The notes: generated by a model not told the origin, from the letters alone. DNA of 23,503 nucleotides from Candidatus Woykebacteria bacterium RIFCSPLOWO2_01_FULL_43_14 (GCA_001816835.1 MHDB01000017.1:1-23503), one strand, 5' to 3'. Positions 15,569 through 22,473 are shown, counted from the first letter of the stretch. Numbers and translations: made by a program.

Positions 15569-17587
15569 TTAACTCCTTAGCTCGCAATTAAGCCCATCTT
15601 TCAAAAGTTTTTCGATGTTCTTTCGCAAGCCATTGACCTCATCTTCTATTAAAGTTTTTTCAGGAGACTGAAAAGTAAGTTTTATACTTACAGACCTCTT
15701 ACCTGTCCCCAAAGACTGATTGGTGTAGATATCACTGATTTGTCTATCGACCAGCAGTATCTCATTGGCTGAATCAATGACGTTTAAAATTGCCTCAATG
15801 GTTGTATTTTGAGGTAGGAGTATAGAAATATCTTGAGATACACTTGGGTATTTGGGCAATGGCTTAAATGAGACAGCTGTATTAGAGAAAGACACGATTT
15901 TGTCTAGAAAGAATTCAAAGTAGAACCAGTTACCTTCCAGGTCAAAAGTATTCAAAACTGAGGTTTTCAACTTGCCCATTTTTCCTAGCCCGGAGTCCCC
16001 AGCCGTAACAGTTGCTGTTTGAAAAGAATCGCAAAATTCTAACTCCCCATCTCGGAAGACTAGCGAGCCGTTAAATTTTATCCTATTAAGCAAGTCCTCG
16101 AGCAAACCCTTTAGGGTGTAAAAATCCTGAGTTGGATAAATACCAGCAAGGATTTTTGGCTGGTTAGTAAGTAAATTTTCTGGGTTAAATTTTTCGACAA
16201 AGATTCGTCCTATTTCGAAGTAAGGGTAATTAAAGCCATTTTTCTGATTGCCCCTGGCACTGTTCAAGAGCCCGGTTAATAATGTGGGCCGAAGGTACTC
16301 AAAATCTTGGGACATGGGTTGTTTGACTTTAGCTAAGTTAGCGCTGTCGAGTCCGAGGTTTTCGATATCCGTTTTTCCTACCAAAGTATATCCAACCGCT
16401 TCCAAAAATCCCCAGTCAACTAAAGTGTGTTTTATGACTGATACCAGATCTCTTCCCTCTGTTCTTAGGGGTGGAGTGCCTGATGGTAGAGTTGTGGGCA
16501 GTGCATTATACCCGTAGATTCTGCCAATTTCTTCAAGTATATCGACCGGGTTTTCAATATCTCTTCGCCAACTAGGAATATCTATACGAAGTGTCGGCGT
16601 CTCGCTTAAAGGAAGATAAACAGTTTGAAAACCTAAACTTTTTAAAATCTGTGATACTTGGTCTGGGGTTAAATGTAACCCTAGAACTTTTGGAATGAGA
16701 TTAAGATCAAATTCGATGCTGTTTTTGGCCTCATTAGGAAGGCGGAAAACTGGTTTAGAAAACGCTCTAGCGTTGCAATCATTCTCGGCTAGTTCTACGG
16801 CCCTTTCTAAGGCTTTGGCAGGCCCCTCATTATCAAGGAGCTTTTCAAATCTGTTTGAGGCCTCTGTTCTGAGACCCAAGTGAAGTGAAGTTTTTCTGAT
16901 TCTCACAGGGTCGTATATTGGAACAAGCAGCAGGGCCCTTTTAGTTTTTTCGGAAACTTCAGAGTTCTTCCCACCCATTATGCCCGCCAGATCAATGAGT
17001 TTTTCATTATCCTCGATAATTATCGACCCGGCTTTTAGGGTCCTAACTACACCATCGATTGGGGTTACCTTTTCTCCATCAGTGCTCTCCCGAACGTTTA
17101 AGACGTGACCGCTCACCTTATCATAGTCAAAAGCGTGCATGGGTTGACCGGTTTCAAGCATTACATAATTAGTAATATCTATTAGGTTCAATAGGTCTCT
17201 AATACCGCATTTTTGCAATCTTTCTTTTATTTGGCTCGAGGAAGGCTTTATTTCCAGATTTTCTAAAACAACAGCCCCGAAGTAAGGCATGAGTGATTTG
17301 TTAGAAATATTTATCTCAAATCCTGGAGTTTCATTTTCCCCACTCACAGGATTAGTCGAAAAGTCTCTGAGAGTTTTGTTGGATATGGCGCTGACTTCTC
17401 TGCTTAGGCCGTAGATAGAAAGGCAATCAGCTCGATTGGAGGTGATTTCAAGATCGAAAACATAATCCTCCCCGCTCTTAGCAGTTTCCTCAACCTTGGT
17501 ACCGCTGAGTAAAAGTTCTTCAGCTAGTTTTTCAGGTTTATGCTCTATTTCGACAAAATCTTTTAACCAAGATAATGGAAGTTTCAT
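15569..17587 (-). CDS. pheT: Phenylalanyl-tRNA synthetase beta subunit, 672 aa, lacking the OB domain
   Basis: The beta chain of the heterotetrameric enzyme. It starts MKLPLSWLKDFVEIEHKPEKLAEELLLSGTKVE, like other PheT. It then passes almost directly to FDLEITSNRADCLSIYGLSRE, whereas E. coli PheT has about 110 residues of an OB-fold tRNA-binding domain there. B3/B4 editing-type, B5, catalytic-like and C-terminal FDX-ACB (PKYPSVSQDISILL ... VSIKLTFQSPEKTL) parts are present. The total of 672 versus about 795 aa agrees with loss of that domain. It follows pheS by 1 nt. Confidence 0.95.
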   Translation of the reverse strand: MKLPLSWLKDFVEIEHKPEKLAEELLLSGTKVEETAKSGEDYVFDLEITSNRADCLSIYGLSREVSAISNKTLRDFSTNPVSGENETPGFEINISNKSLMPYFGAVVLENLEIKPSSSQIKERLQKCGIRDLLNLIDITNYVMLETGQPMHAFDYDKVSGHVLNVRESTDGEKVTPIDGVVRTLKAGSIIIEDNEKLIDLAGIMGGKNSEVSEKTKRALLLVPIYDPVRIRKTSLHLGLRTEASNRFEKLLDNEGPAKALERAVELAENDCNARAFSKPVFRLPNEAKNSIEFDLNLIPKVLGLHLTPDQVSQILKSLGFQTVYLPLSETPTLRIDIPSWRRDIENPVDILEEIGRIYGYNALPTTLPSGTPPLRTEGRDLVSVIKHTLVDWGFLEAVGYTLVGKTDIENLGLDSANLAKVKQPMSQDFEYLRPTLLTGLLNSARGNQKNGFNYPYFEIGRIFVEKFNPENLLTNQPKILAGIYPTQDFYTLKGLLEDLLNRIKFNGSLVFRDGELEFCDSFQTATVTAGDSGLGKMGKLKTSVLNTFDLEGNWFYFEFFLDKIVSFSNTAVSFKPLPKYPSVSQDISILLPQNTTIEAILNVIDSANEILLVDRQISDIYTNQSLGTGKRSVSIKLTFQSPEKTLIEDEVNGLRKNIEKLLKDGLNCELRS

Positions 17588-17588
17588 A

Positions 17589-18566
17589 TTAGAACTGCTC
17601 TAGAAATCTTTTGTCTCCTTGATAAAAAAGTCTAATATCATCAATCCCGTATTTTAGCATTGCCAATCTTTCCCAGCCAAAACCAAAAGCCCAGCCGTGG
17701 TATTCATCAGGGTTGATTCCCACGCCTGATAGGACTTCAGGGTGGACAATCCCCGCCCCGCCCATCTCGACCCATTTGTTTAGCTTTGGGTGAAACATTT
17801 CTACCTCGATTGAGGGTTCGGTGTAAGGGAAATGGTGTCCATAAACTCGTACCTGAATATCCCTCCCAAAACATTCCCTGATAAAGTACTTAATAGTACC
17901 TATGAGCTCACCCAAGGTAGTTTCCTTGTCGACTAAGAGGCCTTCAAACTGCATAAATGAAGGAAGATGGGTCGCGTCTATCTGATCACGACGAAACACA
18001 CGTCCAGGAGAAATAATTCTTATAGGGGGAGCGTTATTTTCCATGTATCTTATTTGCATTGAAGAAGTGTGAGTTCGTAGTAAGATGTCTTCATCCAAAT
18101 AGTATGTTTGTTGAGCGTCTCGAGCGGGATGATCTTTGTGCAGCCTAAGTTTTTGAAAGTTATAAACGTCACTTTCGACTTCAGGCCCGTCGACGAAAGT
18201 AAAGCCTAAATGATGAAAGATATCTTTCATGTCTTCTAACACAATTGTTAAGGGATTGAGGTAACCTAGTTGAGAGTTTTTACCAGGAGCACTAATATCT
18301 ATTTTCTTGTTCCCTGAGATAGCGCTTAGGGAATTAAGTTTTGCCTTTAGTTTGGACTCTATGGTATTTTTTAGAGTATTGAGAAGCGGTCCCAAGACCA
18401 CCTTTTCTTGATTTGGTAGAGTCTTTAGTTTATCAAATAAGGAGTTAAGGATTCCTTTTTTACGTCCAATATAAAGAATACGTAAATTCTCGAGATCTTC
18501 TAGGTTATGTATTTTCTCTATCTCGGACTCAAATTTTTGACTAGTCTTGTCTATTTCTGATTGCAT
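17589..18566 (-). CDS. pheS: Phenylalanyl-tRNA synthetase alpha subunit, 325 aa
   Basis: The catalytic chain of PheRS, class II. An N-terminal coiled-coil (residues 1-85) binds tRNA-Phe. The catalytic part shows motif 2 (RVFRRDQIDATHLPSFMQFEGLLVD) and motif 3 (GFGWERLAMLKYGIDDIR), with HPARD before them and EVEMFHPKL. The length is normal. No SD precedes ATG 18566; a -10-like box ends 10 nt before it. pheT follows immediately, giving an obligate two-gene operon. Confidence 0.96.
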   Translation of the reverse strand: MQSEIDKTSQKFESEIEKIHNLEDLENLRILYIGRKKGILNSLFDKLKTLPNQEKVVLGPLLNTLKNTIESKLKAKLNSLSAISGNKKIDISAPGKNSQLGYLNPLTIVLEDMKDIFHHLGFTFVDGPEVESDVYNFQKLRLHKDHPARDAQQTYYLDEDILLRTHTSSMQIRYMENNAPPIRIISPGRVFRRDQIDATHLPSFMQFEGLLVDKETTLGELIGTIKYFIRECFGRDIQVRVYGHHFPYTEPSIEVEMFHPKLNKWVEMGGAGIVHPEVLSGVGINPDEYHGWAFGFGWERLAMLKYGIDDIRLFYQGDKRFLEQF

Positions 18567-18576
18567 TCTGAGTGCT

Positions 18577-18605
18577 AGTTTACCATACCTATTGATATCA
18601 ATCTA
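18577..18605 (-). promoter_or_regulatory. pheS-pheT promoter, near-leaderless
   Basis: Extended -10 TGGTAAACT (TAAACT at 18582-18577), a 17-nt spacer and TAGATT (18605-18600), the same upstream hexamer as at tyrS. The -10 is 10 nt from ATG, leaving a leader of about 3 nt. The spacer contains the palindrome TTGATATCAA. Confidence 0.45.
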
Positions 18606-18665
18606 GATTGTATTAACTAGACTGAAAAATTTTAAGCTTAAGAGGGTTTTGAAGTAATTAAAATT

Positions 18666-18728
18666 AAAAGGTCCCTAAGATGGAAGCACAGGAGCCTGCC
18701 CTACACCTATGCTTCCGTCCCAGAGACC
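18666..18728 (-). terminator. Long hairpin after rplT, probable terminator
   Basis: On the minus strand GGTCTCTGGGACGGAAGCA (18728-18710) pairs with TGCTTCCATCTTAGGGACC (18688-18670): 19 positions with one C-A mismatch and three G-U pairs, loop 21 nt, followed by TTTT. It lies 72 nt after the rplT stop and about 100 nt before pheS. The stem is longer than most intrinsic terminators, and the U tract is short. Confidence 0.6.
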
Positions 18729-18799
18729 AAGTTTATTCTTTACGAATATTATATCCTAGGTTGTCAAGCCTTGCTATACTTGGATCAGTACACTACCCA

Positions 18800-19153
18800 T
18801 TACTTGGAAACTTTTTCCACCACTTTGGTGAATGTGTCCATGTCAGAATAAGCTAAATCTGATAGGATTTTTCTATCCAATTCGACTTTTTGGTCTTTAA
18901 GGTTCTTTATAAATCTAGAATAAGAAACTCCTTGGCTAGTTAAGCCAAGGCCAGCGTTAATGCGCTCTATCCACAAGGCACGCATGTCTCTTTTCCTAAG
19001 TTTTCTACCCGCAAAGGCGTACTGACCACTATGAAGCATGGCTTCATGGGCGACTCTTACTAGTCTGTTTTTAGCACCTCTGAAACCTGCAGTAAGCTTA
19101 AGTATTCTCTTGTGGCGGGCTCTTTTGGTGAGCCCTTTTTTAACTCTAGCCAT
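18800..19153 (-). CDS. rplT: 50S ribosomal protein bL20, 117 aa
   Basis: MARVKKGLTKRARHKRILKLTAGFRGAKNRL is the basic N-terminal extension that threads into 23S rRNA, followed by AGRKLRKRDMRALWIERINAG, typical of bL20. The length is standard. ATG lies inside the end of rpmI (8-nt overlap), so the two are translationally coupled. In other bacteria L20 represses its own operon at the rpmI leader; no such leader is obvious here. Confidence 0.97.
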   Translation of the reverse strand: MARVKKGLTKRARHKRILKLTAGFRGAKNRLVRVAHEAMLHSGQYAFAGRKLRKRDMRALWIERINAGLGLTSQGVSYSRFIKNLKDQKVELDRKILSDLAYSDMDTFTKVVEKVSK

Positions 19154-19343
19154 ATGGTAACAACCTTACTAATCTAGTCTTGTCAGCGGGACTGACCTCA
19201 GTAGGCTCATGCTGACGCCGAACACGACTATTTCTCTTCTTGGTTTTTAAGTGAGAAGAATAGGCGTGGCCACGTAAAAGCTTACCGCTCGAGGTCATTT
19301 TAAATCTTTTTTCAGCTGATTCTCTAGTTTTTAATTTGCCCAT
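19146..19343 (-). CDS. rpmI: 50S ribosomal protein bL35, 65 aa
   Basis: MGKLKTRESAEKRFKMTSSGKLL and the basic HLKTKKRNSRVRR segment match bL35. The length is standard. It is the middle gene of the conserved infC-rpmI-rplT operon, 26 nt after infC. Confidence 0.95.
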   Translation of the reverse strand: MGKLKTRESAEKRFKMTSSGKLLRGHAYSSHLKTKKRNSRVRRQHEPTEVSPADKTRLVRLLPYG

Positions 19344-19369
19344 TTTTATACTTTAAGTTTTGGTGTAAC

Positions 19370-19885
19370 TTATACTTCTTTAATCGGAGCGTAGATGGCG
19401 GTTAAATTCCTGCCTTCAAATTTTGGTGCACGCTCCTGGGTTGCTATTTCCTTCAAATACTCAGTTGACCTTTTTAGTACGTCGTGACCAAACTCAGGGT
19501 GAGCCATTTCCCGACCGGAGAATCTTACTGAGAGTTTCACTCTATCACCGCTAGTTAGAAACTCCTTGGCCCGTTCCAGACGGGTTTTTAGGTCATGATT
19601 TCCAATTAGAGGGCCGAGCCAGATTTCCTTGGTATCAGTTTCTCGGGTTTTTTTCTTGGAAAGCCGTTCCTTTTTACTTTCCTCGTATTTAAACTTCTGG
19701 AAATCAATTATCTTGGCCACAGGTGGTTTGGCACTAGGTGCGATCTCAACGAGGTCGAGCCCATTTTCTTTGGCTGTGTCCAAAGCTTTCTGTCGATCCA
19801 AAATTCCAATTTGTTTTCCATCTGCACCAATTACCCGTAATTGCGGGGCGTTGATGTAGTGATTTAAACGATAAAATCTGGCTAT
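19370..19885 (-). CDS. infC: Translation initiation factor IF-3, 171 aa, AUA start
   Basis: IF3 binds the 30S subunit and rejects wrong start codons. Both domains are present: N-terminal INAPQLRVIGADGKQIGIL and C-terminal KEIWLGPLIGNHDLKTRLERAKEFL with VRFSGREMAHPEFG. The frame is open to a TTG at 19909, but that start would encode the SD itself. A GGAGGA (19900-19895) precedes the in-frame ATA at 19885 by 9 nt, which gives the normal N terminus ARFYRLNHYINAP. infC genes elsewhere use rare AUU, AUC or AUA starts for IF3-dependent autoregulation. The start choice is an inference. Confidence 0.93.
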   Translation of the reverse strand: MARFYRLNHYINAPQLRVIGADGKQIGILDRQKALDTAKENGLDLVEIAPSAKPPVAKIIDFQKFKYEESKKERLSKKKTRETDTKEIWLGPLIGNHDLKTRLERAKEFLTSGDRVKLSVRFSGREMAHPEFGHDVLKRSTEYLKEIATQERAPKFEGRNLTAIYAPIKEV

Positions 19886-19912
19886 ACTAAATAATCCTCC
19901 GTGAGTCAATGA

Positions 19913-19941
19913 ATATTATCAAACTTATCAGTCTTATGCAA
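19913..19941 (-). promoter_or_regulatory. Promoter of infC-rpmI-rplT
   Basis: TTGCAT (19941-19936), a 17-nt spacer and TAATAT (19918-19913). The start would be near 19906, a leader of about 20 nt that carries the GGAGGA. Confidence 0.65.
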
Positions 19942-19943
19942 GC

Positions 19944-19983
19944 CAAATCTTCAGATTTGTCCTGAGCCGTATCTCGGCGAAGG
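19944..19983. repeat. Pair of small hairpins, REP-like, between thrS and infC
   Basis: First dyad CAAATCT-TC-AGATTTG (19944-19959); second CCTGAGCCG-tatct-CGGCGAAGG (19961-19983), with GCCG/CGGC and CCT/AGG pairing. The second resembles the widespread extragenic palindrome of the form TCCTGAGC...TCGAAGGA. It directly follows the thrS stop and could protect its 3' end; there is no U tract on either strand. Confidence 0.45.
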
Positions 19984-19994
19984 ATCTGATTTAA

Positions 19995-21773
19995 CTACCT
20001 CTTTGACTTTACGTCCTCCAGAACTTTGTTTTTGAAGTCCTCAAAGCTTATAAGACCCAGGTTTTGGTTGTCCCTTGTTCTGACAGACACCCCCCTTTGG
20101 GCTACTTCTTTATCCCCTACTACTAGCATATAAGGGATCTTTTGCAATTGGGCATCTCTAATTTTACTTTGCATAGACTCTCCTCGGTTGTCGGAATCTG
20201 TTCTGATACCTGCTTTCGCGAGTTCGCTTCTCAGATTATTGGCGAATTCAATATGTCTATCCGCGATTGGAATAATCATTGCTTGTGTTGGGGAAAGCCA
20301 AACTGGGAAAATACCAGCCGTGTGTTCAATATATACCGATAGGAATCGCTCAATAGAACCCATCAGGGCAAAGTGAATCATGACTGGCGTCTGCTCCTTA
20401 CCTTTCTCGTCAATGTAGCTAAGACCAAAACGTTGGGGTTGAACGAAATCTAGCTGTGGTGTTGCCAGTTGCCATTCCCTCCCTATCGCATCCATAACCA
20501 TGAAATCTATCTTTGGTCCGTAAAAAGCCGCCTCTCCCTCCGCTATGTAGTAGTCAAGTTTGTTTTCCTTGGCAATCGTAAGGAGTATTTCCTGTGCCTT
20601 TTTCCATAGCTCTCTCTCGCCCAAGTATTTGTCAGATTCGTTCGGGTCGCGAAACGACAATCTGGCTTTGTGAGTCATCCCGAGGCAGCCGTAAAAACTT
20701 TTTACAATCTGTATAAGCTCAGTATATACTTCCTCGATTTGTTCAGGGGTGCAGAATATATGGCTGTCATCTTGAGTTACGGACCTTACTCGTGACAAAC
20801 CTAGTAGCTCACCAGCTTTTTCGTCACGATAGATGGTGGTGGTCTCTAGGTATTTAATAGGTAGATCTTTATAACTTCGAATCTGAGAAGCATAGATTTG
20901 CTGGTGGTGGGGGCAGTTCATCGGCTTCATTACCAACTGCTCGTCTGTTTCCTGACTTGTCACCAAAAAAAGCTCTTTGCCAAACTTTGCCCAATGACCT
21001 GAGGTTTCATATAGTTTTTTGTTGGTAATATGCGGAATCCAGACTTTTTGGAAACCTCGGTCCAAGCGCAACTGTTGCGAAAAGTTATTAAGATTATCGC
21101 GCAAGATTGTACCTTTGGGAGTAAACAACGGTAGTCCTTTACCGACCAGATCAGAGAATACAAATAAATCTAGTTCTTTGCCAAGCTTACGGTGATCTCG
21201 TTTTTTGGCTTCTTCTACCTGGTGAAGATACTCGTCGAGCTCTTTTTGGCTAGGGTAACAAGTTCCGTAAAGACGGGTTAACATTTTATTCTTCGAATCC
21301 CCATGCCAGTAAGCTCCGGCAAGACTAAGGAGTTTAAAAGGACCGACTTTTCCGGTCGAGGTTACATGAGGACCTTTGCAGAGATCTACGTCAGAGTCAG
21401 ATTTACCTGGCTCTCCATTCCAATAAACGCTCGCCTTCGCACCTTTTTCGTCAATCTGGTTGACCCAATCAAGTTTGTAGGGGTTATCTGCAAACATCTC
21501 TTGGGCTTTTTCGAGAGATACCTCTTCTCGAATTATAGGTAGGTCTGAGTCAATGATTTCTTGCATCCTTTTTTCGATTTTGGGAAAGTCTTCTTCTGTA
21601 ACTTTGCCATCGTAATCGAAATCAAGATAAAATCCGTCCTCTGTTGCCGGACCCATCGCTCGTTTCAGGCCAGGAAAAAGCTCTACCATGGCTTGGTGCA
21701 TGATATGTTCGCAACTATGTCGCATGGTGAGTAACTGGTCACTTTTTTGAAGATTAGAATTATCTTTTTGCAT
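19995..21773 (-). CDS. thrS: Threonyl-tRNA synthetase, 592 aa, lacking TGS
   Basis: A class II synthetase with editing. After a short polar start the editing domain begins at once (MRHSCEHIMHQAM, HxxxH zinc-site type; later CKGPHV). The usual 60-residue N-terminal TGS domain of ThrRS is absent (E. coli enzyme 642 aa). The catalytic part has motif 2 (TTIYRDEKAGELLGLSRVRSVTQDD), zinc-site MNCPHH, and motif 3 (ALMGSIERFLSVYIEH); the anticodon-binding domain follows. I chose ATG 21773: the GTG 18 nt upstream lies inside the leader hairpin. It is controlled by the T-box leader directly upstream. Confidence 0.96.
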   Translation of the reverse strand: MQKDNSNLQKSDQLLTMRHSCEHIMHQAMVELFPGLKRAMGPATEDGFYLDFDYDGKVTEEDFPKIEKRMQEIIDSDLPIIREEVSLEKAQEMFADNPYKLDWVNQIDEKGAKASVYWNGEPGKSDSDVDLCKGPHVTSTGKVGPFKLLSLAGAYWHGDSKNKMLTRLYGTCYPSQKELDEYLHQVEEAKKRDHRKLGKELDLFVFSDLVGKGLPLFTPKGTILRDNLNNFSQQLRLDRGFQKVWIPHITNKKLYETSGHWAKFGKELFLVTSQETDEQLVMKPMNCPHHQQIYASQIRSYKDLPIKYLETTTIYRDEKAGELLGLSRVRSVTQDDSHIFCTPEQIEEVYTELIQIVKSFYGCLGMTHKARLSFRDPNESDKYLGERELWKKAQEILLTIAKENKLDYYIAEGEAAFYGPKIDFMVMDAIGREWQLATPQLDFVQPQRFGLSYIDEKGKEQTPVMIHFALMGSIERFLSVYIEHTAGIFPVWLSPTQAMIIPIADRHIEFANNLRSELAKAGIRTDSDNRGESMQSKIRDAQLQKIPYMLVVGDKEVAQRGVSVRTRDNQNLGLISFEDFKNKVLEDVKSKR

Positions 21774-21819
21774 AAAAAAACCGCCTTTCACTAATTTCCG
21801 GGGACCCTTACAGGCGGTT
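21774..21819 (-). terminator. T-box terminator/sequestrator hairpin
   Basis: 8-bp stem AACCGCCT/AGGCGGTT with a 25-nt loop and a run of seven T (21780-21774). It is mutually exclusive with the T-box antiterminator. Its 3' arm contains AGGCGG (21786-21781), the only SD-like sequence for thrS, 7 nt before the ATG. It could therefore act at transcription, translation or both. Confidence 0.75.
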
Positions 21820-21921
21820 CCACCCCGATTATCGCTAAGACGATCACTTCATTAACCTATTCGCTAGGTAGCGCCAAACTTTTGGGAAGAGTTGGTAAAT
21901 CTCTTCAGTTTGGATTTAATT
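21774..21921 (-). promoter_or_regulatory. T-box leader of thrS with very short Stem I
   Basis: T-box leaders sense uncharged tRNA. Minus-strand reading: Stem I is CCAAACT (21913-21907) with AGTTTGG (21880-21874), capped by GAAGAG/CTCTTC with the 9-nt loop ATTTACCAA. That loop contains ACC (21896-21894), a Thr codon. A small linker hairpin ATCG-TCTTAG-CGAT follows. The antiterminator is CGGGG (21827-21823), the 7-nt bulge TGGAACC, GCC...GGT and CCCCG. The alternative hairpin pairs AACCGCCT (21819-21812) with AGGCGGTT and ends in T7 just before ATG 21773. Bulge base A would pair with discriminator U73 of tRNA-Thr. Confidence 0.85.
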
Positions 21922-21927
21922 AGTTTG

Positions 21928-21956
21928 ATTTAACCATAGAAATTAGGCATTGTCAA
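21928..21956 (-). promoter_or_regulatory. thrS promoter
   Basis: Perfect -35 TTGACA (21956-21951), a 17-nt spacer and TTAAAT (21933-21928). The start near 21921 gives a leader of about 148 nt, the T-box. Confidence 0.75.
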
Positions 21957-21976
21957 GAAAAGTGGTAAAATATGCT
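21950..21976 (+). promoter_or_regulatory. Divergent promoter of the 55-aa membrane protein (weak call)
   Basis: TTGTCA (21950-21955) overlaps the -35 of the thrS promoter on the other strand. TATGCT (21971-21976) follows after only 15 nt; TAAAAT at 21966 is an alternative. Just downstream lies the dyad TAGCAAC-GT-GTTGCTA (21978-21993), a possible operator or 5' hairpin. Confidence 0.4.
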
Positions 21977-22016
21977 TTAGCAACGTGTTGCTACACGAGA
22001 AGGAAGGGAGTTCTGG

Positions 22017-22184
22017 ATGCTCGCTATAGTGGTCTTCATAGTAGAATGGACCATTTGGTTTTTGGCTGTTTTACTTGGATTATACATGTTTTTTATGTGG
22101 TGGCACGTTATTAAGCTTGTCGCTTCAATTGCTGCGGTTCTCTTACTTGCTTACATAGTTGTTATCGCGGCTTTCCAGGGCTAA
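22017..22184 (+). CDS. Small membrane protein, two predicted helices, 55 aa
   Basis: ATG 22017 is preceded by a strong SD, AAGGAAGGGAG, about 6 nt away. The product starts MLAIVVFIVEWTIWFLAVLLG and is hydrophobic almost throughout, with a likely first helix at residues 3-27, a short turn with Trp-Trp-His-Val-Ile-Lys, and a second helix at about 33-53. I do not recognise a family. A promoter-like region lies upstream and a good terminator 25 nt downstream, so it looks like a single-gene transcription unit, divergent from thrS. Too short for usual ORF cut-offs. Confidence 0.7.
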   Translation: MLAIVVFIVEWTIWFLAVLLGLYMFFMWWHVIKLVASIAAVLLLAYIVVIAAFQG

Positions 22185-22206
22185 TCAAATTGATTAGTTC
22201 AATAAT

Positions 22207-22262
22207 GCCGGTTGGCGAGAGCTTGAGAATCTTTCTCGCTCTGCTGCCCGGCCTTTCTTTTT
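22207..22262 (+). terminator. Terminator of the 55-aa gene
   Basis: Nested stems GCCGG (22207-22211)/CCGGC (22248-22252) and GCGAGA/TCTCGC, followed by CTTTCTTTTT. It lies 23 nt after the stop codon. Confidence 0.65.
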
Positions 22263-22308
22263 ACTTACTAGCTTCACACCCTTGGGGTGGGACTCTATAA
22301 GAGCATTT

Positions 22309-22452
22309 GGGACGGTCCTAGAATATATTGGTATGTCAGTAATAATAGTAGTCATTTTTAAAACACCTGTTGTTATGTATGTAATGTTCAATCTCCCCGA
22401 AAAAGTTTAGTGCTTATTTAACTGGTATAGTAACCTAGTATAGGACCGTCCC
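22309..22452. repeat. Short inverted-repeat element, MITE-like
   Basis: Perfect 12-bp inverted repeats GGGACGGTCCTA (22309-22320) and TAGGACCGTCCC (22441-22452) enclose 120 bp of AT-rich DNA with no convincing gene. Each arm has an internal dyad (GGAC-G-GTCC). Flanks are TTT on both sides. GGGACNGTCC-type ends are common around REP/Y1 transposases in other bacteria, so this may be a non-autonomous remnant. The same span reads as a closed stem-loop on either strand. Confidence 0.45.
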
Positions 22453-22473
22453 TTTTAGGTTCCCTGCTAGGGG

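Noticed and set aside
18567..18735. T-box leader for pheS
   Set aside because: There is a big hairpin, but no GGUGGNACC block, and the pheS promoter lies downstream of it.
22194..22391. 65-codon minus-strand frame after the small membrane gene
   Set aside because: It runs through the terminator of the 55-aa gene and part of the inverted-repeat element, has no good SD, and looks like composition noise.
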